From: Croceicoccus sp.
GTDB taxonomy: Bacteria > Pseudomonadota > Alphaproteobacteria > Sphingomonadales > Sphingomonadaceae
NCBI GenBank assembly: GCA_029936705.1
Contig: JAPYSD010000042.1
Coordinates: forward strand, 1 to 12,586
Direction of reading: 5' to 3'
DNA: 12,586 nucleotides
How positions within the stretch are numbered: position 1 is the stretch's first letter; each line of letters begins with the position of its first letter. Shown here piece by piece: positions 7,351 to 12,586 of the stretch. The translations under genes were made by a program, and so were the position numbers. The notes below the pieces were generated by a model, which ran no database searches, was not told the origin of the DNA, and saw only the letters and a program-made list of their open reading frames with translations.

Positions 7351-8283
7351 CAGCGGCGGTTCGGCCTCGCCCTCGCTGCTGCGCGGCTTGGGGCGGGTGC
7401 GGATCGCGATGATCAGCCCGACCATCGCCAATACCACGCCGCCTGCCGCCATCACGCTCCACTGGTATCCTTCGAACAGGGTGGAGATCAGCATGGCGAT
7501 CGGCGGCACCGCGACGCCGACATAGGCCGCCTGCCCCGCCCCCATCGTGCGCACCAGCCCGAAATAGAGCGGAAAGGTCGCGACCGACCCGATGATCGCC
7601 AGATAGCCCACGCCCGCGTAATAGCGCCAGCCATCGGGCCATACCGGCCACCCCTCAAGCCCCAGCGCCATCGCCGCGTCGATCAAGGTCCCCAGCGCCA
7701 TCGACCATGCCAGCATCGGCAGGAACGGCTGGCGGTGCGCGGCGGGCGTCGCCTGCGTGATATTGGCAACCGATGCCGCCAGCATCGCCAGCGTCGCGAA
7801 CACCACGCCCGCAATGACGCCTTCGCTTACGCCGGAACTGCGATATTCATGCGCGAACAGCAGCATGATGCCCGCGATGGCGATGGCGGACCCCACGATG
7901 AAGCGCGGCGAACTGCGCTGCCCCAGCACGAAGCGCGCCAGGATCGCATTGGGCACCAGCAGCAGCGCGAAGAACACCGCGACGATGCCCGATGTCAGGT
8001 ACAGCTCCGCGCGATACACGAACTGGAAATTGCCGGTGAACTGGCAGATGCCGACCAGCGCGACGACGGGCAGCCAGCCCGGCTTCAGCCGCCAGCCTTC
8101 GCCCCGCACCGCGCACAGCACGAACATGCCGACCGTCGCGATGGCAAAGCGCAAGGTGATCGACCAGCCCGGCGTGCCCAGCCCGATCTGGTCCTTGATG
8201 ACCAGCCAGGTCGAACTCCAGATCAGCGTGACAAGGACGAAGGGCCCCCAGCGCTTCAGCAGCGAGGCCTGCGTCTCGCTCAC
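7279..8283 (-). CDS. EamA/DMT-superfamily transporter
   Basis: This 334-aa integral membrane protein has about ten hydrophobic segments arranged as two EamA repeats. The N-terminal repeat begins WGPFVLVTLIWSSTWLVIKD, typical of the drug/metabolite transporter superfamily, and the second begins near GVIAGVVFATLAMLAASVAN. Relatives export amino acids, purines or other metabolites; the substrate here is not evident. A hydrophilic tail of about 45 residues (TRPKPRSSEGEAE onward) follows the last helix. The start is GTG at 8283, overlapping the ltaE stop in a GTGA arrangement with no separate ribosome site, indicating translational coupling. Pairing with a threonine aldolase makes an amino-acid-related cargo plausible, but this is only inference. 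Confidence 0.88.
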   Translation of the reverse strand: MSETQASLLKRWGPFVLVTLIWSSTWLVIKDQIGLGTPGWSITLRFAIATVGMFVLCAVRGEGWRLKPGWLPVVALVGICQFTGNFQFVYRAELYLTSGIVAVFFALLLVPNAILARFVLGQRSSPRFIVGSAIAIAGIMLLFAHEYRSSGVSEGVIAGVVFATLAMLAASVANITQATPAAHRQPFLPMLAWSMALGTLIDAAMALGLEGWPVWPDGWRYYAGVGYLAIIGSVATFPLYFGLVRTMGAGQAAYVGVAVPPIAMLISTLFEGYQWSVMAAGGVVLAMVGLIIAIRTRPKPRSSEGEAEPPLSAETSIREAGRVTGRDIDPKAGD

Positions 8284-9290
8284 AGCGCCGCCAGTGCCGA
8301 CGCCAGCGCGCCCGCATCCTCGGCGCTGGTGTTCCAGGCGGTGACGAAACGCGCCGAGCTGTCGGACCAGTCGTAGAACGCGAAACCCTGCGCGCGCAGC
8401 GCCTCGCGCTCCTGCGCCGACAGCGTCATGAACACCTCGTTCGCGTCGACCCGGCCCAGCAGGCGGTCCGGCGCGGCAGCGGCGACGATCTGCGCGGCGC
8501 GATTGGCGGCGCGGCCGTTCTCAAGCCAGATGTCGTCGTCCAGCATCGCATGCAATTGCGCCGCCATGTAGCGGCCCTTGGACTGCAGCTGCCCCGCGCG
8601 CTTGTGGCGGCGGCGGCACTGGTCGGCCAGCGCGGTATCGAACAGCAGCAGCGCTTCGGCTCCCAACCCGCCGTTCTTGATGAAGCCGAACGACAGGCTG
8701 TCGATCCCCTGCACCGCCGCCGCCTCGGCAGGCGAACAGCCAAGATGCGCAGCCGCATTGGCGAACCGCGCCCCGTCCAGGTGCACGCGCAGGCCGCGCC
8801 CGCGCGCGAATTCGGTCAGCGCGGCCAGTTCGCCGGGCGTATAGACCAGCCCCTGCTCGGTCGCCTGCGTCAGCGCCAGCGTCACCGGCTGCACGCGGTG
8901 CACGTCATCGCGGATCGGGTCGATCACCGCGGCGACGGTCTCGGGCGTGACCTTGGCGCCTTCGCCCTGTGCCAGCATCAGCTTGGCGCCGTGGGTGAAG
9001 AACTCGGGCGCGCCGCCCTCGTCCGCTTCGACATGGGCGTCGTAATGGCACACGATCCCGCCGAACGGCGGCGTCAGGCAGGCCAGCGCCAGCGCATTGG
9101 CCGCCGTGCCCGTGCCCGTCCAGATCACCGCGCAATCGCGCCCGAACAGCGCGGAAAAGCGCGCGTCCAGCCCCTGCGACAGCGCATCGCCGTCATAGGG
9201 CATGTCGGGCGTATCGGCGGCGCGCATCGCCTCCCACACATGCGGGTGGACGGCGGCGGAATTGTCGGAAACGAAAAGGCGCGTGGTCAT
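8280..9290 (-). CDS. ltaE: Low-specificity L-threonine aldolase (PLP-dependent, beta-eliminating lyase fold)
   Basis: This is a 336-aa fold-type I PLP enzyme. It has the cofactor phosphate loop TGTGTAAN (58-65), a ring-stacking His in CHYDAH (81-86), Asp172 in HLDGARF for the pyridine nitrogen, and Lys205 in SFGFIKNGG for the internal aldimine. The Lys context resembles the Pseudomonas-type low-specificity threonine aldolases (SFGxxKNG) more than the E. coli type. The expected reaction is cleavage of L-threonine or L-allo-threonine to glycine and acetaldehyde. An upstream in-frame extension to 9443 is rejected because it overlaps pyk and is not family-like. The ATG at 9290 lies 31 bp after the pyk stop without a clear Shine-Dalgarno, suggesting it is a downstream gene of the pyk unit. 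Confidence 0.9.
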   Translation of the reverse strand: MTTRLFVSDNSAAVHPHVWEAMRAADTPDMPYDGDALSQGLDARFSALFGRDCAVIWTGTGTAANALALACLTPPFGGIVCHYDAHVEADEGGAPEFFTHGAKLMLAQGEGAKVTPETVAAVIDPIRDDVHRVQPVTLALTQATEQGLVYTPGELAALTEFARGRGLRVHLDGARFANAAAHLGCSPAEAAAVQGIDSLSFGFIKNGGLGAEALLLFDTALADQCRRRHKRAGQLQSKGRYMAAQLHAMLDDDIWLENGRAANRAAQIVAAAAPDRLLGRVDANEVFMTLSAQEREALRAQGFAFYDWSDSSARFVTAWNTSAEDAGALASALAAL

Positions 9291-9293
9291 GGC

Positions 9294-9309
9294 CGCGCCA
9301 TGCGGCGCG
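9294..9309. repeat. GC hairpin in the pyk-ltaE gap
   Basis: CGCGCC and GGCGCG pair perfectly across a 4-nt loop, 3 nt upstream of the ltaE ATG. In the pyk-ltaE transcript it would occupy the place where a ribosome site should be. It could limit initiation or be a chance result of high GC content. Confidence 0.35.
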
Positions 9310-9321
9310 CCGCGATTCCCG

Positions 9322-10788
9322 TCAAGCAGCGCCTTCGGGCTTGTGACGGTCCAGCTCGTCGCCCTGCAGCGTGACGACATGCAGCAGGTTGGTCGCGCCC
9401 GGCTTGCCGAACGGCACGCCCGCCAGCACCACCACCCGCGCACCCGCAGAGCCGAAACCGTGGCGCAGCGCCATGCGCTTGCCCTTGCCGATCATCTCCT
9501 CGAAACTGCCGATGTCCTTGGTCCGCACCGCGTGCGCACCCCACAGCAGCGCCACGCGCCGCGCGGTGATCAGCGAGGGCGTCAGCACCAGCAGCGGCAC
9601 GCGCGGCCGTTCGCGCGCCACGCGGCGCGCCGACGAACCGGACGAGGTGAACACGGTGATCGCGGAAATGCTCAGCGCGCGGGCGATGGACGCGCAGGCC
9701 TCTGCCAGAGCGTCCGACGTGGTCGCATCGGGCGTCACCCGGCCCAGCGAGATCCGCTCGTCATAGCCGGGGTCCTTTTCCACCTGCCTGGCGATGCGGT
9801 GCATGATGGTCACGGCTTCCTCGGGCCACTGGCCCGCGGCGGTTTCCGCCGACAGCATCACCGCGTCCGCGCCGTCATAGACCGCGTTCGCCACGTCGGA
9901 CACCTCGGCGCGGGTCGGCGCGGGGCTCTCGATCATGGATTCCAGCATCTGCGTCGCGACCACGACGGGCTTGCCCGCCTTGCGCGCCTGCTGGACGATG
10001 CGCTTCTGCAGCGGGGGCACTTCCTCGGGGTTCAGCTCGACGCCAAGGTCGCCGCGCGCGACCATCAGCCCGTCCGACATCTCCAGGATCTCGTCCAGGT
10101 GGCGCACCGCCAGCGGCTTCTCGATCTTGGCCATCAGCGCACCGTAACCGCCCATCAGCTTGCGCGCCTCGGCCAGATCCTCAGGGCGCTGCACGAAGGA
10201 CAGGCCGATCCAGTCGGCCTTCTGCTGGATGGCAAAGGCCAGGTCGCGGCGGTCCTTGTCGGTCAGCGCGGGGATCGGCACCTCGGCATCGGGCACGTTC
10301 ACGCCCTTGCGGTCCGAAATCACGCCGCCGACCTCGGCGCTGCACAGGATCTCGTTCTCGTCCGCGCGGATCACGCGCAGCCGCAACTTGCCATCGTCGA
10401 GCAGCAGGCGCTGCCCCTTTTGCAGCAGGCCGAACAGCTCGGGATGCGGCAGCTGGACCCGGTTCTCGTTCCCCGGCTCGGGGTTGCGGTCCAGCATGAA
10501 ATGGCGGCCGTGCGGGATCACGGTCTTGCCGTTCTCGAACTTGCCGACGCGCAGCTTGGGGCCCTGCAGGTCGCACAGGATCCCGATGGGCTGGCCGATC
10601 TTCGCTTCGTACTCGCGAATCGCGGCAAAGGTCTTGGCATGCGTCTCGTGGTCCGCATGGCTCATGTTGATGCGGAACGCGTCCGCACCGGCGCGGTGCA
10701 GGCGGGCGATCATGTCGGGATCGGCGCTGGCCGGGCCCAGCGTGGCGAGGATCTTGACCTTGCGGTCGCGCGGTTCGAACTTTGCCAA
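9322..10788 (-). CDS. pyk: Pyruvate kinase
   Basis: This 488-aa protein covers a full bacterial pyruvate kinase. Conserved elements are KVKILATLGPAS (11-22), FRINMSH (38-44), CDLQGPKLR (72-80) and the active-site strand LMAKIEKPLA (Lys221 for phosphoryl transfer, Glu223 as metal ligand). MVARGDLGVE (242-251, Asp247 as metal ligand) and VATQMLESM (277-285) also fit, followed by the C-terminal allosteric domain. It converts phosphoenolpyruvate and ADP to pyruvate and ATP in the cytosol. The start is a TTG at 10788: it gives MAKFEPRDRK directly before the first conserved strand, no ATG or GTG lies nearby in frame, and no Shine-Dalgarno is visible. A -10-like TATCAT lies 12 nt upstream. It heads the probable pyk-ltaE-EamA unit and diverges from the DUF1244 gene. 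Confidence 0.96.
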   Translation of the reverse strand: MAKFEPRDRKVKILATLGPASADPDMIARLHRAGADAFRINMSHADHETHAKTFAAIREYEAKIGQPIGILCDLQGPKLRVGKFENGKTVIPHGRHFMLDRNPEPGNENRVQLPHPELFGLLQKGQRLLLDDGKLRLRVIRADENEILCSAEVGGVISDRKGVNVPDAEVPIPALTDKDRRDLAFAIQQKADWIGLSFVQRPEDLAEARKLMGGYGALMAKIEKPLAVRHLDEILEMSDGLMVARGDLGVELNPEEVPPLQKRIVQQARKAGKPVVVATQMLESMIESPAPTRAEVSDVANAVYDGADAVMLSAETAAGQWPEEAVTIMHRIARQVEKDPGYDERISLGRVTPDATTSDALAEACASIARALSISAITVFTSSGSSARRVARERPRVPLLVLTPSLITARRVALLWGAHAVRTKDIGSFEEMIGKGKRMALRHGFGSAGARVVVLAGVPFGKPGATNLLHVVTLQGDELDRHKPEGAA

Positions 10789-10800
10789 GTGAAATGCCCG

Positions 10801-10806
10801 ATGATA
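10801..10806 (-). promoter_or_regulatory. Candidate -10 element for pyk
   Basis: TATCAT on the minus strand (10806-10801) matches the sigma-70 -10 consensus at five of six positions and ends 12 nt before the pyk TTG. No convincing -35 box is found at the usual distance. If used, the leader would be only about 6 nt, consistent with the missing ribosome site. Confidence 0.35.
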
Positions 10807-10868
10807 GCTGGATGGGAAGATATGCAGCGCCTGACCTATTCAGACGCATGGCATGGCGCAAGCCGTGT

Positions 10869-10885
10869 TCGGGCCAATTGCCCGA
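10869..10885. repeat. Inverted repeat in the pyk/DUF1244 divergent region
   Basis: TCGGGC and GCCCGA are exact reverse complements around the 5-nt centre CAATT. The element ends about 13 bp before the GGAG of the DUF1244 gene. It may be a regulator half-site pair or a leader hairpin. The whole gap, 10789-10907, shows no gene. Confidence 0.45.
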
Positions 10886-10907
10886 CAAATGCGAAACCGG
10901 AGTGACG

Positions 10908-11240
10908 ATGATGGCCGATTCCAACCCGCACGACCCGCTGGACCAGCTGCCGGACGCGGTGGCGGCCGATGCGTTCCGCCGCCTGGTCCGCCACCTGCAG
11001 CACCGCCACGATGCGCAGAACATCGATTTGATGGGGCTTGCGGGCTTTTGCCGCAACTGCCTGGCCGACTGGATCCGCGATGCGGGCTATCCCGGCGACA
11101 AGGCCGAGGCACGCGAACTGATCCACGGCATGCCGATGGACGAATGGAAGGCGACCCGCCAGACCCCCGCCACCGGCGAGCAGATCGCCCGCATGGAAGA
11201 CAGCGTGGCGAAGAACCAGGTCCGCAGCGCGCTGCCCTGA
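10908..11240 (+). CDS. DUF1244 family protein
   Basis: This 110-aa (or 109-aa) soluble protein matches DUF1244. The conserved core is AFRRLVRHLQHRHDAQNIDLM (22-42), then LAGFCRNCLADW with a CxxC pair (Cys48, Cys51), and HGMPMDEWK (73-81) near the end of the domain. The function of the family is not established; the Cys pair with nearby His residues could bind metal, but that is not shown. Two adjacent in-frame ATGs (10908 and 10911) follow GGAG at 10899-10902, with spacings of 5 and 8 nt; either could be used. About 30 C-terminal residues after the core look variable. The gene lies between divergent pyk and downstream gapR. Confidence 0.88.
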   Translation: MMADSNPHDPLDQLPDAVAADAFRRLVRHLQHRHDAQNIDLMGLAGFCRNCLADWIRDAGYPGDKAEARELIHGMPMDEWKATRQTPATGEQIARMEDSVAKNQVRSALP

Positions 11241-11265
11241 ACTTTGGGCCCTGACAGCTGGGCAC

Positions 11266-11286
11266 TTATCCACCTGATGGGGATAA
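11266..11286. promoter_or_regulatory. DnaA-box-like sequence within a palindrome upstream of gapR
   Basis: TTATCC (11266-11271) and GGATAA (11281-11286) form a perfect 6-bp inverted repeat with a 9-bp spacer. The left arm extends to TTATCCACC, which matches the DnaA box TTATCCACA at eight of nine positions. The element lies about 25 bp after the DUF1244 stop and 93 bp before the gapR start. A single box is weak evidence for DnaA binding. Confidence 0.35.
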
Positions 11287-11344
11287 CTTGCGCCCGCACG
11301 GCTTCACCCGGCGGGCCGCCCTGCCTATCAGGCCGCTCTTTCGC

Positions 11345-11361
11345 GATTCCCTGATTGATTC
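11345..11361. promoter_or_regulatory. Two GANTC (CcrM-type) methylation motifs upstream of gapR
   Basis: GATTC occurs at 11345-11349 and again at 11357-11361, 12 bp apart. The second ends 5 bp before the GGAG that serves gapR. GANTC is the target of the cell-cycle methyltransferase CcrM in many alphaproteobacteria, and GcrA acts at promoters carrying it. Whether these sites are methylated here is inference. Confidence 0.5.
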
Positions 11362-11378
11362 TCACCGGAGCTGACCCG

Positions 11379-11621
11379 ATGGCCGAAGCCGAAAACACCG
11401 ACGATCGCCTGCGCCTTCTGATCGAGCGCGTCGAGCGCCTTGAAGAAGAGAAGAAGGGCATCTCCGACGACATCCGCGATGTCTATGCCGAAGCGAAAGC
11501 GGTCGGCTACGACGTCAAGATCATGCGCCAGATCGTGCGTCTCAGGAAGATGAACGCCGACGACCGGCGCGAAATGGAGCTGATCCTCGAAACCTACAAG
11601 GCGGCTCTCGGCATCGGCTGA
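11379..11621 (+). CDS. gapR: GapR, DUF2312 nucleoid-associated protein
   Basis: This 80-aa, mostly coiled-coil protein strongly resembles Caulobacter GapR. The pattern LLIERVERLEEEK (13-25), then IRDVYAEAKAVGYDVKIMRQIVRLRK (32-57) and a C-terminal ILETYKAALG (69-78) matches family landmarks. The Lys/Arg residues in the 40-57 stretch correspond to the DNA-contacting region. In Caulobacter GapR encircles overtwisted DNA ahead of polymerases and stimulates type II topoisomerases, supporting replication and transcription. The N-terminus is about nine residues shorter than the Caulobacter protein. The ATG at 11379 has GGAG 8 nt upstream (11367-11370) and gives MAEAENTDD; a longer in-frame start at 11355 lacks such a site. 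The gene is preceded by 138 bp carrying the GANTC pair and DnaA-like box. Confidence 0.93.
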   Translation: MAEAENTDDRLRLLIERVERLEEEKKGISDDIRDVYAEAKAVGYDVKIMRQIVRLRKMNADDRREMELILETYKAALGIG

Positions 11622-11643
11622 TCGCCGCCAGCTTTCCTCTGGC

Positions 11644-11667
11644 CCGCAGGCGGCTTGCCACCTGCGG
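11644..11667 (+). terminator. Stem-loop after gapR, possible terminator without a clear T-run
   Basis: CCGCAGGCGG (11644-11653) pairs with CCACCTGCGG (11658-11667) with one mismatch and a CTTG loop. It begins 22 bp after the gapR stop and about 48 bp before the next start. The stem is strong but no T-tract follows, so it may be a Rho-independent terminator only in a loose sense, or an RNA 3'-end stabiliser. Confidence 0.45.
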
Positions 11668-11715
11668 CGGGCAGGCTAGAACCGGCCCGCATTCATACGA
11701 GAGGAGAGCGATACG

Positions 11716-12075
11716 ATGCCCAATCCCTGGAGCAACCAAGGCGACGGCGGCGGCATGCTGGTCACCACCACCGCGGTCGTCGAAGGGCGCGCCGTGCGCG
11801 ATTACCTGGGCATCGTCACGGGCGAAGTGATCGTCGGCGCGAACCTGTTCCGCGACATCTTCGCCTCGATCACCGACCTGGTCGGCGGGCGTTCGGGCAA
11901 GTACGAGGAAGTGCTGGCCCGCGCCCGCAAGGAAGCCCTGGCCGAAATGCGGCAGGAAGCTTTGTCGCTGGGCGGCAACGGGGTGCTGGGCGTCGACATC
12001 GATTACGAGGTGCTGGGCCAGAACGGCTCGATGCTGATGGTCAGCGTGTCGGGCACCGCCGTGGTGCTGGCCTGA
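11716..12075 (+). CDS. YbjQ/UPF0145 family heavy-metal-binding-domain-like protein
   Basis: This 119-aa protein has the YbjQ core from residue 14: MLVTTTAVVEGR, YLGIVTGEVIVGANLFRDIF, a helix beginning LVGGRSGKYEEVL, GGNGVLGVDIDYEVLG, and the closing strand MLMVSVSGTAVVL. Members form small oligomeric rings; no biochemical role is firmly established. An extra 13 residues (NPWSNQGDGGG-type, flexible) precede the core. The start at 11716 is supported by GAGGAG at 11701-11706, 9 nt upstream, rather than the internal Met14. It is separated from gapR by a stem-loop, so it may have its own promoter. The GNAT gene follows after 22 bp. Confidence 0.88.
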   Translation: MPNPWSNQGDGGGMLVTTTAVVEGRAVRDYLGIVTGEVIVGANLFRDIFASITDLVGGRSGKYEEVLARARKEALAEMRQEALSLGGNGVLGVDIDYEVLGQNGSMLMVSVSGTAVVLA

Positions 12076-12097
12076 TTCGAACCGGATAGATAGCAGA

Positions 12098-12586
12098 TTG
12101 ACCGATTTCCGCATCAGGCGGGCGCGGGCGGACGATGCCGCCGCCTGCGCCGCGATCTACGCCCCCTTCGTCACCGACACCTGGATCAGCTTCGAAACCC
12201 AGCCGCCCAGCGCGGGCGAGATGCTGAAGCGCATCAACGCCTGGGGCGGCACCTATGGCTGGCTGGTCGCGGTGCGCGGCATGGCAGTGATCGGCTATGC
12301 CTATGGCAGCCCGCACCGCACGCGCGACGCCTATAGCTCGTCGTGCGATGTCGCGGTCTATGTCGATCCCGCGATGGCCCGGCGCGGCGTGGGCAGCGCG
12401 CTCTATGCAGCGCTGCTGCCGATGCTGAAGGACCGGTATCACGCGGCTTTCGCGGGCATCGCCTTGCCCAACGATCCCAGCATCGCGCTCCACCGCTCCT
12501 TCGGGTTCGAGGAGATCGGCACCTACAAGGAAGTCGGCTGGAAACTGGAAGACTGGCGCGACGTCAGCTGGTTTCAGCGCCTTCTC
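12098..12586 (+). CDS. GNAT N-acetyltransferase, phosphinothricin acetyltransferase-like (3' truncated)
   Basis: The first 163 codons are visible and the frame is still open at the window end; related proteins usually end about 10-20 residues later. The acetyl-CoA-binding motif is VYVDPAMARRGVGSALY (87-103), with the RRGVGS pyrophosphate loop. The SFETQPPS segment (31-38) and the C-terminal VGWKLEDWRDVSWFQ (146-160) match the Pat/MddA subfamily, which acetylates phosphinothricin, methionine sulfoximine or related amino acids in the cytosol. The native substrate may be different. The start is TTG at 12098, with no ATG or GTG near the family's N-terminus and only a weak ribosome site. It lies 22 bp after the YbjQ-type gene and is probably co-transcribed with it. 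Confidence 0.88.
   Translation, partial: MTDFRIRRARADDAAACAAIYAPFVTDTWISFETQPPSAGEMLKRINAWGGTYGWLVAVRGMAVIGYAYGSPHRTRDAYSSSCDVAVYVDPAMARRGVGSALYAALLPMLKDRYHAAFAGIALPNDPSIALHRSFGFEEIGTYKEVGWKLEDWRDVSWFQRLL

Noticed and set aside
8550..9374. 274-aa plus-strand open frame opposite ltaE
   Set aside because: It is antisense to the threonine aldolase with its PLP motifs; the composition is Arg/Gln/His rich and no motif is recognisable.
9291..9443. Upstream in-frame extension of threonine aldolase to 9443
   Set aside because: The extra residues come from the out-of-frame 3' end of pyk and do not look like the family's N-terminus, which begins at MTTRLFVSDN.
9202..10905. 567-aa open frame on the plus strand opposite pyk and ltaE
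   Set aside because: It is antisense to a clear pyruvate kinase, and its composition is dominated by His, Arg, Gln and Ala repeats typical of a high-GC shadow frame. It has no family motif.
1..12586. Search for a defence island, CRISPR array, mobile element or new multi-gene system
   Set aside because: No transposase, integrase, repeat array, restriction, toxin or nuclease-like gene was seen. All genes of substantial length fit known housekeeping or metabolic families.

Overview
The window is a dense, high-GC stretch of bacterial chromosome that looks like ordinary alphaproteobacterial housekeeping DNA. GapR (DUF2312) and a DUF1244 protein next to pyruvate kinase point to Alphaproteobacteria. 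The general protein style (an MCD-initiated Tat-type dienelactone hydrolase, a Pseudomonas-type threonine aldolase, a YeeZ-like SDR) suggests a sphingomonad or erythrobacterial relative; that narrower placement is inference. I see no rRNA, tRNA, insertion sequence, phage gene, CRISPR array or toxin-antitoxin pair, and no clear sign of recent transfer.

Layout. At 2-1904 (+) lie a 5'-truncated nitronate monooxygenase-like flavoprotein and a dienelactone hydrolase with a Tat/lipoprotein-type signal. At 1975-2755 (-) are two small membrane proteins, an unrecognised 80-aa protein and a DUF1772 protein. At 2965-6376 (-) pepN (M1 aminopeptidase) is followed by pgeF/yfiH with an 8-bp overlap, a likely two-gene operon. 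At 6511-7350 (+) a YeeZ-like NAD-binding SDR is transcribed away from pepN, and its 3' end overlaps the convergent EamA transporter by 72 bp. At 7279-10788 (-) a probable operon runs pyk, then ltaE (threonine aldolase), then an EamA/DMT exporter, with a 31-bp gap and then a 4-bp overlap. At 10908-12586 (+) are a DUF1244 protein, gapR, a YbjQ/UPF0145 protein and a 3'-truncated phosphinothricin-acetyltransferase-like GNAT.

How the genes fit together. Most are unrelated housekeeping functions: peptide breakdown (PepN), nucleoside or phenol chemistry (PgeF), glycolysis (Pyk) and amino-acid catabolism with possible export (LtaE plus EamA). The ltaE-EamA coupling could link threonine/glycine turnover to efflux, but this is inference. 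The DUF1244-gapR pair is the most biologically suggestive neighbourhood. The DNA before gapR holds two closely spaced GANTC motifs (the CcrM methylation site in alphaproteobacteria) and a near-consensus DnaA box inside a palindrome.

I did not find a convincing undescribed multi-gene system. The observations worth following are regulatory or structural: the gapR upstream region, a perfect 11-bp-arm inverted repeat between pepN and the SDR, likely leaderless expression of pepN, the convergent coding overlap, and the DUF1244-gapR neighbourhood. All calls come from reading motifs by eye; no database search was run.
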